Shown piece by piece: positions 1 to 12,300 of a stretch of DNA of 64,000 nucleotides. This DNA comes from Chamaea fasciata (Eukaryota > Chordata > Aves > Passeriformes > Sylviidae), in assembly GCA_029207755.1 (NCBI GenBank), contig JARCOQ010000003.1, positions 44,288,144-44,352,143 on the forward strand, given 5' to 3'. The notes beneath the pieces are model-generated. The model worked only from the letters and a program-made list of their open reading frames with translations, was not told where the DNA came from and ran no database searches. Position numbers and translations under genes: made by a program. The stretch's first letter is position 1. Each line of letters starts with the position of its first letter.

Positions 1-3000
1 CCCTTAGTTCCCACCACACTTGAAATATGGCAGAGGAGATGACCTTCAGATACATCCCCAGGATCAACAGGCCCCTGAAATGCTTTGTAGGAGAGCCTTG
101 TTGCCCACGGCTTTTGCGAGGACTGTGGGCGTTGCCAGCAGAGCATTGTGTGAGGGTGTACTTTGCCTTTGAGGAGCAGTCCTCACAAAGCAAATCTGGC
201 AGCTCTTTCCAGCAGAGGACTTGAAACGAGACTCAGCAGTATGGCTGACAGGCCAACACTGCCAGCTGTGGGACCACAGCAAGGTGCAGGACCACCAAAG
301 CCTGCAGCTTGCCAAGGGCAAGGCTCTCAGCTCCTCTCTCACAGCCCAGTGCCACCAGCAACAGGGACAGGGCAGGTGGGAAATGAATTCACAAAGAAAC
401 TCGAGGGGAAAATAGGAAGGTGGAACAAGCACAGCGGTCCAGAAGAATAAATTCACTGAACATACATCCTTGATTTTAATGGGGCCTCTAATAGCAGGGT
501 GAGCCCAGCAGGCTTGGTTATCTTCCAGAAAATGCTCCCAGAGAATGTGGAACTCTGGCAAAGCCATTCCTTTCACTTGCTTGACAATGGGAACTGAGGG
601 ACCCCCAGTACAAACACAACCAACATAAAGCCGAGCAGATGTTACCTTGAACTTGTCCTCAACTCATGAGGGAGAACTAAGTGATATGAAACCACTGGAG
701 CAGCCCAGGTGGGAAAGATTACTTCACTTGGGTATGAGCTCTTATTGGAGTTAGGGGAAAGAGCTTATAGTTGTGTGTTATATGCTGGGACCAATTACAC
801 TGAAAAATGCAGAATACAGTGAAGGGGAGGTTTGGGGAATGAGAAGAGTGTAAAACTACATGGCTGTGTTAAAGCCCAGAAAAGAAGAGAGAGAGGCAGA
901 AAGACAGGAAGAAAACGAGGATAAAGTTGTGCAGGGTGTCTTAATACAGGATCCAGACAAGTTTCACATGAGCTCATCCCAATGCATCTCAGGCCAGGCC
1001 AGGCTTCTCAGGCCAGAAAATGTACAACAATCACCCTGTGCCTGTGCTTGCAAGTGCTGGGAACAGCAAGAACAAAGGGTGGGCTCTTCAGCTCTCTAAT
1101 TCTCCTCCTTATTTTGCAGAATTGCCACATGCTGAAATAGCAAATGATGTATGAAATGAAAAATCACTCCCCAACCAATGCATATAGATGATGCAGAGAG
1201 TATTTGGCCATTACTTTCTTGCAGTAATATTTATCTGCATTAATGCCTCATTCAGAGGTAACTGGAAATACCCATAATGTGAGAGTAAGGGGATTGGAAC
1301 AGAGATCAGGGAGAGAGGCAAAGCAGCAAGGCAGGCACTTAAGGAGGCAGATATAAAGCCTTTCCTGAATAAATCACCAGCTCAGTTCTGACCTGGGTTA
1401 TTAGCAACCACAAGGTAATATTCTAGGTCCCAATGCTAACCAGTTATCTGTAAAGAGCAAATTCATTTAGTGGGCTTCAGAGGAGTCATTGCCATTTGGA
1501 GATGACTTTGAGACCAGTGAAGAACATGCTGGTGGCCCCAGGCCAGCAGCTGGCAGGGTGGTGTTTTCCTGGTGAGAGAAGCCCTCCCCAGCTGGCATGG
1601 CAATGGGGTGTGGGAGCCAGCCCAGCCATGAAAGGGGACAAGAAGCTGGGGGGTTCTCCCTGTGACAAGCCCAGGCAGAGGCACATCTCCAGGGCTTGCA
1701 CCAAGGGGAACCATGGGCAGCCTCAGCTCTCTAGTTTGTAATCTCCATGCAAAGGATTGAGTCCCATAAGATGCTGGCCAAGCACAGCATCAGTGTTTAG
1801 CAGATAGCATTTAGTACCACTGACTCACTGATGTTTGCACGTAGTATTACATTTGGATATGCCTTCCTGAAACTAAGAGGGAGGAGGTGCACCCAGCTCT
1901 TACGTTCTACCTCTTGCAAGCACCCCTATCTTTGCACAGGAGTCTCATCCAGCAAGATGGACCCAACAGAAAAAGTCAGTAGAAAAAACAAAAAATATGC
2001 ACTCAGTCAAAGACACAGTTGGGCTCAATGTTGGAAAAAAAGGCTATGGAAGAGCTCAGCACAAATTATAAAGTAAGAGCAAAATACCATGCATTTTAAC
2101 AGCTAGAAACCGAGGGATCATAGAATCCTACGAGATGCATTTGGGGTGTTCCCTTTGCCTCCTCTTACTCACATTTTACCTCCCCACCACCAGAAAAAAG
2201 CAAGTGGAACTACTGATAACTACTTTTGTCCTCCTAAAACTTCTTTGGCTTTGACTTAACGTTTCAGTCTGGGCCTGACTTGACCTTCAGATAACATGGA
2301 GTCAAGAGGAATTGCAAATATTCATCCAAGGACAGGTTTTGGCTCTCTGCCTAGTGTCTGAAGGCACTTTGTGTTGTCTCTGAGTGATAACACATTTACA
2401 GGACACCAAAATATATTTCAAGATAACACTAAAGATGTGATCCACAGAAATTTAGCTATGAAAAATGTTGATGGGAAGGTCTGGAAAACTAATCTATTGG
2501 AAATATTGGCTATCTTGGTGGGATTCACTAGCATGCAAGTCTGGGATGATGCTGCTGAATTTGGAGTTACCCCTCCCATGCCATTGTTAACCTCACTGAC
2601 CTTCTGGCTACCTCGTGGTCAGTCCCACAGTCTTTTAGGAATTCCTTCAGCTGATGATTTAGTATGTGCTACTGGTAGACAGGAATATCTGCTATTTAAT
2701 TAAGAAATTTAACTGTAAGGGAGCCTCAGGTAAAGATTCTGCCTTTCTGTGTTTTCTCCAAGTCATGCATGTGAGTGACACAATTGTGTGGGATACACAT
2801 CCAAAACACACTAGCATATTTACTCTGATAGCTCTGCTGAAGTACTGTGGACCAGCATGACTGTCCATAACAGTCAACAGAAACCTCTGGGTGCAAAGTC
2901 AAACTTTTCACAAGATCAGTGCTGAAAAGGATTCATGTCTAATTTGCTAAAATCACCTGGCAAGAACACCTGACTTCAAAGGGGCCAAAAAGTCTTAGAC

Positions 3001-3722
3001 TAGATTAATCAGTATCTGTACAGACAGCATGGTACACCAAAAATGTGTTTAATTAGCTTGAATCTTCAGCTTTAAGTCACTTATGTAATGTGGAGACTCC
3101 TAATCAAGCCTTTTTTGGAAAAAACACCCTTGTAAAACATGTGATTTTTTCTCTACTAAGATGATGAAAACCATGGAGACTACTTAGACTGTATCTCCAC
3201 ACCTTTTCCTCAGAAAATACCCACATGCTTGACTTCGGGACTGTTTTTACATAAACCCAAAAAGAAAATAACTTTCACAGGTTCCATAAGTACTAGAAAT
3301 TATGAAGTCTCTTCCACACCCAAAATAGGACTTCCAGATATCACTGGCACTCTGTGAATGGACAACTTGTTAAAAGAAAATTGGACAATAAAACAGTAGC
3401 ATTTGATTCAGCCCTCACCTTTCCAAAAGCTTCTAAAATATGCTTAGCCCAGTATTTTCCTTGCAGGTTAATACGAGATGATTTGGACATAGTTCAGTGG
3501 AAACAGAGCACCACACATGGCCAACCCTTTGACTTGAGGCAGTCTGAACCCTGGAAGGGGGCTGAGCACTCAGGAAGGCCAGAAGTGGTTGCTCACCCTC
3601 CCTGCAAAGCAAAGGAGAGCTCTTGCCTGACACCCTCCTGGCTGTCCCTGCCCACTGGCCTGGGAGATGCTTTTAGGGTACAGAGCCCACACATCAGACA
3701 TGTGCCAACAGCATCTGGAGGC
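1..3722. other. Stretch with no recognised gene
   Basis: I see no recognisable gene, RNA or repeat family here. Open frames are short, overlap on both strands, and match no known protein. Splice-like signals occur but do not form a coding unit: for example, a good acceptor ending at 1224 and a GAG|GTAACT donor after 1257 enclose only 33 bases, and a CAG|GTAAAG donor after 2729 follows sequence with stops in all three frames. The composition is ordinary vertebrate intergenic or intronic DNA, about 45 percent GC by eye. Confidence 0.6.
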
Positions 3723-3772
3723 AACACACACACACGCACGCACGCACACACACACACACACACACCCCCCCC
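3723..3772. repeat. (CA)n microsatellite with CG-interrupted core and C8 end
   Basis: A dinucleotide CA tract is interrupted by three CG substitutions (CACGCACGCACG) and ends in a run of eight C residues at 3765-3772. It is probably length-variable. It lies inside a 213-codon open frame that begins at a GTG, and it accounts for that frame's Thr/His repeat, so the frame should not be read as a gene. Confidence 0.95.
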
Positions 3773-6687
3773 ATCTTGCTTGCTGTTTATGTTTGAAATG
3801 CCTGGGTTGCTAATAATATACTTAAATGAGGTGTTCAATGGCTGCTGGCTGACTAAAAACATAAGAGTGAGAATTTATTTATTTATTCTGCCTCCCGCAG
3901 CTCTTTTTCCTAAGAGTTACCATGCTTCAGCAGCGAGGAGAAACCGAGAATTTTGGCAGTGGTCAGGAGTCTCTTTATCTAGGAAAATAGAATAACTTTA
4001 ATTCAGATGGAAAATTTTGATGCACCAATCTGGAGGCAGAGTGTGGATGCTCCTCGGTGCAGGGCACCCAAGGCTGTGCAGAGCTGTGCTTCTCTTATGC
4101 TCTACCCTTGTGTTGCCACTGCTCTTTTGGGAATCACGCCAGCCACTGGGGTGTGGGAGCAGGCAGGGTGCTGTAACCACCACCAGGACCGACTGGACAC
4201 ACCTTCAGTCTGCAATGGCACTGCAGCCATTCATATTGCATCCCTCCAAAATGCCTTTCTCCACAAATACCTACAGAAGAGCATTGGGCGGCTTGGGATG
4301 TTTGCAGGCCATATCTTGGTTTGCAATTTGTTCCTCCAAGGGCTGAAGTGGTGGGTGAGTGGTGGGCTGGGGCAGCTCCACAACCTGTTGGCCACCTCAG
4401 CACAGAGCCCAGGAGCTGCGGTGGTGACACTAGGTGTAGATCATGAAAAGGACTTCCATCATCTGATTTATGCTGCACAGTTGCTTTCATTTTGCTTTTC
4501 AGTCAGCTTGGACACTGAGGAGAGATGAACAAGAGATTAAGAATCACAGGCTGTCATCGCTCTTCTCCTCCCACTGCCATTGTCCTGGTGCAATGCTCCT
4601 AAAAAAAGCATTCAGACTACCTTTGGGAGCAGAAGCCTCTCTGCCACTGCCATCAGACCTGTTTCTGTACCTCCTACTATCATGCTTGCACAAAATTCTG
4701 TACTGAACACAGGTGGTGGAAAGAAACATTTGCTCTCAACCAGTGCAGCAGCAGATATCAGTGTGTGGACTACACGTTGCCCAACTCCCTTTCCCGTGCA
4801 TTCCTGTTTGGGTGCTGCATGCTTCTCCTTTGCATCCAACATGTCCTGCAAGGGCCTCTGAGTGGAAAAGCCCTGCACAAGACAAATTCCCAGGCAGCTG
4901 CAGAAATTTAGTCATCATCCTGAGAGACTTTTTAATATGCAGAGCAATGCTGGGCAGCACAGTGAATTTGAAGTGCCAGCCAGCTCTGCCAACCCTTGTA
5001 GTGGCACAAGCGAGGGGCACCAAACTGTGGCCAGGGGAGGGTGGGCTTCAGCCTTGAAGCCCATCTCCTGTGAACCTATGTCTTCTGGCTCCTTGACTCT
5101 GAGTGATCACTGAACAACACAGCCCCCTCTTTGTTTTGGCAGTCTAAATCCCTATAAACAGAGCGCTTGTTCTTTTTTCTTTAACATCCTTTGTGGTTTC
5201 ATGAAAACGCCGGATGCTGCAGAAGCTGAAGCATGAAAGGTTCCTCTCTCTATCCTGTCCTCCCTGTCCAGCAACCACACTAAAAAGAAACCACCAGAGA
5301 AAGTGCTTGCAAATACCTGAACTGACAGCCCTGGTGATGGAAAGTTCCCCAGTTATTCACAGACCAAATCGAGCCCAGGCAGCAGCTGTGCAAGTTTCCG
5401 AGCTGCCCCTGCCAGCGCCGATGGAGGCTGACCCAAAGGGCTCCACCTCACCACACTCTTTTCTCTCTCATTCCAGCCCTTGGCAGCTTGGTGGGGGTGC
5501 AGCAATGTGGGGGGTCACGGCAGCAGCCACCGCAGTCATGAGATTGGGGAGGAGGAAAACATCATCTTCTCAAAAACATTTCCAAGCCAATGCTGCAAGC
5601 AGCTCTGTGGGTGAGAGTTAAAGCTTTTCATCGCTGAAACCTTGGGTTCCTGTTTACCAAACATTTGTTCAGTCTTTATGCATTTGAGTGAATGAGGAAA
5701 TGAACCACAAAGCTGGGCACAAATGCCAAAACCCTGCTTAAGTACATAAATCACCCTTGTGCCACTTTCTGTGCCTACTTGAGTCTTGAAAAACGAATCC
5801 TTCTCCTTAGACTTGTTGTTTGTCATGAGCTCCTGACACTTCCCGGTTCACCACCCAGCCACCGTGAGTGCAGCCTCTGCTTTCCTGGAATCTCCATCAC
5901 TGTCTTCACAAGGGCAGAGGTGAGTTGCTAGAAAGCCATGCCCTCTCCTCCCTGACCAGTGCTCCCACTGCCAGTCCCACCCCATGCATGGCACACACTC
6001 CCTGCAGCAGTAAAGGGAGAAAGACCTAAATCCTTTCCAGCCTAAAGGCTGGCCTTACTGCCATCCTGTCCCACCCTTTAAATAAGCTCCCAGACATCAA
6101 ATTCTCTTTAACTGAAGAGGTGACCGTTTCACCATCCTAGACCTGTTTGTTACACCCAGTTCAATCTCCTTGCTCATCAGTTCCTCCAGCACCTTACTCT
6201 TTTCCCTCACCAGGAGCAGCTTTTTCAGCCATCTCTTTAGTACCTTTGTGGCCAGAGCTGTGCAAACCCCCTGAAACCCAGAAAAAGCTCACAGAGACAG
6301 ATGACCCCAGACAGGGAAGGGGGAACAGATTGTGCAGTTGGGTATAACAGAGAAGAGAGGCCGTTCCGCTCATGCTGCAGCCACCCCAGGCTCAGCTTCT
6401 GGAGGCAGGCAGGAAGAGTTATCTGGGGGCAGCATCTCTGTTCCACCTGATTCAGTTTTCCCTTCATGGCCAGATGAGGAACGGTCATAATACAAACAAT
6501 CCTGGCTGTTTTCTCAAGCTGATAGCACACGAGCAGGGAGAAAGAACACAGCTGTTCAGCTTCCAGCAGTTTTCAGCCCCAGGAGGTCAGATCCTCCCTC
6601 TCAGCGGGTGAGCAGATTTTCAGCTGTCTCTGACCACTGTTCCCTCTCTCTCAAAGCCCTGCTGCCTCCTTTTTTTTCTCTGCACAG
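3773..6687. other. Stretch with no recognised gene
   Basis: No family is recognised. A 173-codon ATG frame at 4007-4528 (+) has no domain I know. It contains a 78-nt exon-like piece (4277-4354) bounded by a moderate acceptor and a GTGAGT donor. A TATA-like CCTATAAACA occurs at 5151-5160, and a good GAG|GTGAGTT donor follows 5919. These could belong to the 5' side of the exon-like chain that begins at 6688, but the phases I could test do not connect them. Confidence 0.5.
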
Positions 6688-6758
6688 CCTCCTTGCCTCC
6701 TGAGAGCACCACTGGTCCCTCTTCCAGGCAAGCTCAAGAAATGAAATACACCCACCAG
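6688..6758 (+). other. Exon-like unit 1 of a candidate spliced transcript
   Basis: A strong polypyrimidine tract ending in TCTCTGCACAG (CAG at 6685-6687) precedes this 71-nt segment, and a CAG|GTGAGG donor follows it. A CTGAC-type branch-point candidate lies about 55 nt upstream. Only one of the three frames is open; it ends exactly on a codon boundary. That frame holds an ATG at 6741-6743 with a purine at -3, which would give the first six codons (MKYTHQ) of a small protein continued in the next unit at 7094. No homologue is recognised. Strong site pairs this close together also occur by chance in introns, so this is a candidate only. Confidence 0.2.
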
Positions 6759-7093
6759 GTGAGGAGAAGGGACTTGCCAGGGCTGAGGACCATGTCCTTC
6801 AGGTCCATGTGGCAGCTAGGGGAGAGGGATCTTCCAAAGGTTATGACACCCAGCACCCACATCACCTTCCCACCTGCCTCCCTGGGGTGTAGGGGCATTG
6901 AAACTCCTGCCTGCAGCACAGCTGAAGTTTTCACTCCTGTCTGCTGTGAGAGACTTACTCTCCTGTTGAAATTCCAGCTGGGTTATCTGACATGCTTTAA
7001 AAATTCAGGATGGTGCTTGATGCTCCTTGAATTCATCAGAGGACAGTTATGGTTTGGGTAGACATTTTCATTCTTTATTTTCTCACCCCACAG

Positions 7094-7233
7094 AGTACTT
7101 TGCAAGTTACAGCTTCATCTTGCTTAGGAAATGAAGATGCCCAGGACAACTCCACACCATGCTGTGTGCTTAGAAATCCTTGGAGGATAGTCCTGTCTCT
7201 CCTGATTGTACTGTGTTTCTGTCCTTGGCCCAG
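7094..7233 (+). other. Exon-like unit 2 of a candidate spliced transcript
   Basis: This 140-nt segment follows a very strong acceptor (TTTTCTCACCCCACAG, ending at 7093) and is closed by a CAG|GTAGGA donor. One frame is open throughout, from a codon boundary at the first base, which is the phase left by the unit ending at 6758. The other two frames contain stops. The 46 codons include an N-glycosylation sequon (NST), paired cysteines (CC), and a hydrophobic stretch WRIVLSLLIVLCFCPW that could be a membrane or signal-anchor segment. Without splicing, the frame stops at the TAG at 7235-7237. No family is recognised. Confidence 0.2.
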
Positions 7234-7621
7234 GTAGGATTTCTTATCTGGCTCAGCAGGGTAATGCTGTGGTTGCCCACACAGGAGCTCCAGGACCCCT
7301 CTGTGCAAGCACTTACCCACACAGGCTGAAGTCTTTCAGGCTGTGGTGTGGCTGTGCCCTCCCCAGTCACCTGGAAGAGTCACTGGAAGGTACCTCATCT
7401 GCATGATCCTACGTACACCACTTCTATCATGGGCTACACAACTGAAATCCAGAAATATTTGGTCCAAAGCATTAAGTGACCCTCTTGCCTCATCCATGAA
7501 TAAATACAGTAAAGAGGATGAGATAGTTTGATGATGAGCACAGTTTGCAAGGTCCATGTCCTCAAGATTTGCACACAAATGTTCCCTTCCATAACTATTT
7601 CTTACATATTTTCTTAATCAG

Positions 7622-7742
7622 TGTCAAGGCTAGGATTAGTTTATGCCCTGCCTCAGAGCAGGATTCTTGCACTACAAATATGTGCTGTGTCCTGCTGGTC
7701 ACCAGAGAACAAGAGTGCTTTGCAGCCACAACTAGCAAATAA
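7622..7742 (+). other. Exon-like unit 3 (terminal) of a candidate spliced transcript
   Basis: An acceptor with a good pyrimidine tract (TTTCTTACATATTTTCTTAATCAG) ends at 7621. The two leftover bases of the previous unit plus the first base here make a serine codon. The frame then runs 39 codons to TAA at 7740-7742. The joined protein would have 92 residues and is rich in cysteine, with several in this last part. No AATAAA lies close by; the variant ATTAAA at 8034-8039 is about 290 nt past the stop. The phase match across all three units is notable, but the open lengths are short enough for coincidence. Confidence 0.18.
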
Positions 7743-8478
7743 CAATGATACTGTTTAATAGGGAGCACATTTAAATGCAGTAACCACCCGCAGAGAAAAG
7801 CAATACGTGCTACATCCTCCCTTTCCAGCGCTGGGAGAGAAAAACAGTTGTAACAATCCATGCACAGAAGTGACAACCCACTCATTGCTCACTAAGTCTG
7901 GCTTTGCGGGAAGGATCCCCCACAAGGCAGCTGGCTTGGCTCCACTCTTGATTGCTTGAGCTGGAGTGTGACAAGGGCCCAGCTTAGCAGCCCAAACCAT
8001 CTTCCCCACGCATTATCACAGGCATATGCTAATATTAAAAACAAACAGGGTTGTCCACATCCATTCCTAAGAGCTCCACTTCACTTGGAGCCTGCCACTG
8101 CCATAGGGGCAGTGCCCCCAGCTCTAGATGAATGGCACTTGGTGGGAGCAAGTGCTACACCAGGAGCTCTGCAGCTGTAATTTCCCCAGCTCTGCCCACA
8201 GGTATAAATGTAAAGAACAAAAGCTGCATGGCTGACACAGCTAGAATGCATCTCAGTTCACACTGAATATTCATTCCCCAGCTTTTGCAGAAGGCCTTTA
8301 AAAACACAAGTGCTTGCCAGAACAGTCTCTGCCTCCTGTGTTATTTCATTTTAGAAGAGACTGCCCTGTAGAAGATTAAGTAACTTCATGAAGTATGTAA
8401 CTAACAGGTCACTTGGCTAAGTAGACCAAGCCTGCTGTCCTATAGTCTCCTTCACATTTTCATTAAATCTAAAATCAG
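7743..8478. other. Stretch with no recognised gene
   Basis: Nothing recognisable is present. It would serve as the 3' untranslated region if the exon-like chain at 6688-7742 were real. The only signal of that kind is an ATTAAA at 8034-8039. Confidence 0.5.
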
Positions 8479-8498
8479 TTAATATTATATAATATTAA
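8479..8498. repeat. Perfect 20-bp AT-only palindrome
   Basis: The sequence TTAATATTATATAATATTAA is its own reverse complement with no spacer. All 20 bases are A or T. It could extrude as a small cruciform or be bound by AT-hook or homeodomain proteins, but AT palindromes of this size are expected occasionally by chance. Confidence 0.9.
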
Positions 8499-8875
8499 TG
8501 CAGTGGTTTCAGAGACTCTAAGCTGAATGAGAATTTTGAATTAAGAGCACAGAACAACCTGAAACCGTCTTTGCAAAAAAAGCCAAAACTGGAGCACCCA
8601 AGGGCTCCGTCTGGCCTCACAGAGGCATGGCATTTCCATGACATGGCTGTGAGCTGAATAAGTACTCTGGGTATTAATATTCAAAGCAGGGCATCACATA
8701 TGGCTTATGAAACACCTCTTTATGTGGATTAAAGACCTGCTCTCAATGCAGTGAGCTTCCCACTCCAAATGGAGTCACTGGGCTCCAAATTCATTACCAT
8801 AGCACACTTACTGGATAAAAAAAATTGGAAGGCTTCCCTTTCTATTAGCCTCCCTCTCTAACTATTAAGATTCAG

Positions 8876-8960
8876 CCTCGACTTGACTAACGATGAGTCC
8901 CAAGAGAGTGAACCCAGACTTCAGAGCAGCACAATGACTTTGAGTAACCTCTGGCTCAAG
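8876..8960 (+). other. Exon-like unit with AAG|GTGAGA donor
   Basis: An 85-nt segment follows a CAG at 8873-8875 with pyrimidine-rich sequence upstream (CCTCCCTCTCTAACTATTAAG) and ends at a strong AAG|GTGAGA donor. One frame is open for 28 codons and ends on a codon boundary. It begins LDLTNDESQESEPRL, acidic and polar. The frame stays open past the donor to about 9104. I recognise no protein. It would need an upstream exon leaving two bases, which I did not find nearby. Confidence 0.12.
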
Positions 8961-9345
8961 GTGAGAAGCTCCTGTGGGATCAGTCCAAGTCGCATCCAGG
9001 TGGAAATATTAATGTCCGTCATCAAGGGAGCCACGGAGGGGTTTTTCTCAACCAGTGAGGACAACAGCTTCTTTCCAAGAACAATGTCAGCTGACCTGGT
9101 TTGAACTCTTTGCTCCTACACAGGAGTTTACCTACACAGGCTGCTGCATGGTCCCCAGGCACATTCTGCTGACCGAGACAGCATGCTAGCATCCCACTGG
9201 CATTGTTAGAACTCAAATGGGATTGTAGACACTACGGACCTAATTACACTTGGAGAAAGACCTTAGTGCAGGAGAATGAAACCCTCTGTGGATGCTTTCT
9301 ATGTACTTGAATGGAAGTCAGTTTCTGACTGAATAGATGTTTTAT

Positions 9346-9387
9346 GTAGATAGAAAGACAGATAGATACATAGATAGATAGATATAG
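9346..9387. repeat. Imperfect (GATA)n microsatellite
   Basis: This is a tetranucleotide GATA tract interrupted by AAGACA and TACA units, ending in GATAGATATAG. GATA arrays are common in vertebrate genomes. The interruptions suggest an old, fairly stable locus. Confidence 0.9.
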
Positions 9388-12300
9388 CATACACATGTAG
9401 ACAAGTTTGATTTGGTTATAATTTTACTGCAGCAAAGCATCATCTCACACTGCAGCGCAAGTCTTTCTGCCCATATTCTGCTACTGAAAAGCGAACACCT
9501 CCCAGACAAGGAGAGGTGGATTTGTCACTGTGGTATCACTCAATATGCAAGAAGTGACACAGGGCACCCATTGGGTTTACTTTTCCAGCATGTGGATCCT
9601 CCAATTGCTAGCTGTGCTCAGTGCTTCAGAAGAAAAGCAGAGGTTTGGGTCTGTTCCAGTGTATCTGTCCCTATTTTCAGAAAATATTTCCCTAAGTAGG
9701 CCAAAAATGTCTCTTAAATCTTGAGCTTTAAAGGATACATTTGTAAGTCAACAAACACACGAACAGGGTGACCAGCTGTTCTACTTTTGGAGTCACTGTC
9801 CTAGTTCTCAGAAGCCAATCTGCACTGCACCTCCCATAGAGGAGAGAGGCCAAGTGTCCTACTTTCTTGATGGCCTATTTGTCCTACCATGAGAAAGTAA
9901 GGTGTGTGACTCCACACATGAGAACAGAAGAAATCCTCCCCTCAATATGCCCACACAAAAAGCCAACAGAGATGCAAAACCTCCAGACCACTTCCAAGTT
10001 ATGTCTGAGAGTCCTAGTGTTTCGGCTCAGACTCTTGTCTTGCAGCAATGTCAAGGTGCAGTGGATGCTATTAAAAACTGGTTTCCCTGTCCTCTAATGT
10101 CACTTCCACTCTGAAATCTCACCTTGTTAACACATGCAGTTCACTGCTCCGTCTCAGCTAGTGAGAGCATATTATCACTTAGCTCTGATTCAGCAAGACA
10201 CCTACATTTACACATTGCCTATGCCTGTTCAGTAGGGCAGCAAGGGATGCTCTTGAAGCTCCTTTTAACTCTATTAGGCATGCATTTACACTTAAGCATG
10301 GATGTAAGTGCTTGGCTAGACTAATGCCATGATGAAAAAACATCAAGAGGGCTAAGCTTTGAACTGAAAATATTTTTTTCAGGAACTCCAGGAAAAAAAC
10401 GTTAAAATACAAATAATTTTTTTCTGGAAATGTTTGATAAGCACAAAAGTAATATTCTGAGTAAGTATCCTGCTCCTCAGCAGTGGTAGTAGGGGGCTGC
10501 TGTGAAAATCCAGGCTTCAGCAAGGTAGTGGACGAATACAGCAATTTCCTGCATAGTCTCCACTGAGCTTTAGCCAAACAATGTGCAGTGAATCCCTAAA
10601 TTAGAGAGAAAAGAGGTAAAATTAGAGAGCATCCCTAAATTAGAACCACCGCCCACTTTTTCTCCTGCAGCATTTACTGTCAGCCTCAATCATCTTCTCC
10701 TCAATAAGGCAACCTGGGTGAGAGGCATGGAGGAGCTTCATGTTTGCTTTAAAAACTTTAACACCAGATCCACTCTGTCAGCCACGTAGACAGCAGGAGG
10801 TGGAGAGGGGGTGAGACCATCCAAGTACTTCATCCTTCAAACATCTACAGCCATCAACAAAAGCTGTATTCATGGGTAAGGACAGAACTCGGGCTTCTCA
10901 GGCTGTGTTCAGCCTCCCAGAACTAGTTATCTCTGCTAACAGGGTTTCACATGCACACAAATCCCTCTTTCTCTGGGTATCCATCTCATGGAGGCCTCTT
11001 TAAAATCTTCTCAAGTTCAAATCCTGTATGGCAGAGTTGCCTAATCTTTTGTGGGTTACGTCTCAATAGAGAGAGAAAGCTAACCTGGCAGGTCAGATCT
11101 GCTGTTTCACACCCTCGGTTTCACACCTCTCCATTCACAAGCTGCTTTGCATTTCTCTTTACTCTGCAGTTTCCAACTTTGTAAACTTTGATCAGGAGTT
11201 TGATCATAGGGTGGCTGGGATTCTGGGGCAGAAACAAGAACCTCCCCTCTCTCTTCAAAGCATCCATCCATCAATATCAGTTGACTGGATTTTATAAAAA
11301 AGGGTAACACACTTTCAGAGAAGATATAGCGCCTGCTATGTTCTGACATTTTGGTTTTAGTTAAAGCATAATCAAACTTCTCAAAAATAAGGGGTTTGAA
11401 AACACTATCTTACTGCTTTCAATCTGGGGGAGAAAAATCCAACAACATTCCTGCATTTGCTTTTCCAAGTAGCTGCCACTTTTCCTTCACTTTCTGTACA
11501 GACAATAACAGTGGGCTCATCCATCTCGTTACTGTAGCCGTGAATAGCTGAGAATGGAAAAATCAACATCTGAAACTGGGTGAGCTTCTGACGCTCCCTC
11601 CATATGACAGCTTTAACAAGACTCCCACCCCTCGTGAGTCACCAACTCTCCTTACAAACCCGTCTGGGATGGGAAGCGTGAGCATGCATTTTGCACAGAG
11701 CCCTCTGGCAGGGTTAAGTTTTCACCTGGGGTTGTGTGACGCTGCCTCTGACTCCACCACATCCCATCTGCAGTCTGAAGCACATCTGCAGGTTCCCCAG
11801 AGCATCTGCTGGAACTTCTGCTAAAATGCCTTTTCGTTTCCTGGTAACTTGGGATTTCCTCAAATGTGAAGGACACTTGAAAAGGAGCAGGCGATCACCA
11901 TGTAGCACCGCTGGAGGGGCAGGAAGACTGTCACAAAGGTCAGTTAGGCCAATTCTTGTCAGAGTCCCCTGGCTCCGTGGGAATAGTGCAGTTAATACAC
12001 TTCTATGATTAAGCAGCAGTTATTACCCAAAAGACACATTCAGTGGCTAAGGGTGGGAGACTTTTAGAGTCCTGGATCACATGATAAGAAAAAAGTGCCC
12101 CCAGAAATTCAGTCTTTGGAGCAAAATGTTGTCTTTTGTGAAAAAGGCACTTGATACCATCAGGGAAAGAAGGTCACACCCCCCCACACCTTCTTTGATC
12201 ATCAGCTGGTGCAGGAATGCTATGTGCTTCCAAAGGTGAGGTGCCGCCAAGTGTGGGTGACAGGCAGGAGGGGAGGGATGTGGTGGAGCCAAGCCAGGAG

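Noticed and set aside
2114..2135. ATCATAGAATCC, resembling the reverse complement of the CR1 tail
   Set aside because: The sequence on either side does not continue into the CR1 3' region (no GGTTGGAAGGGA-type segment), so a single short match is not enough.
3354..3995. 213-codon frame on the plus strand
   Set aside because: It starts at GTG rather than ATG, is carried through the CA microsatellite (Thr/His repeat), and has no recognisable domain.
5859..5919. 61-nt exon-like piece before a GAG|GTGAGTT donor
   Set aside because: The acceptor is weak, and neither open frame ends in the phase needed by the next candidate exon at 6688.
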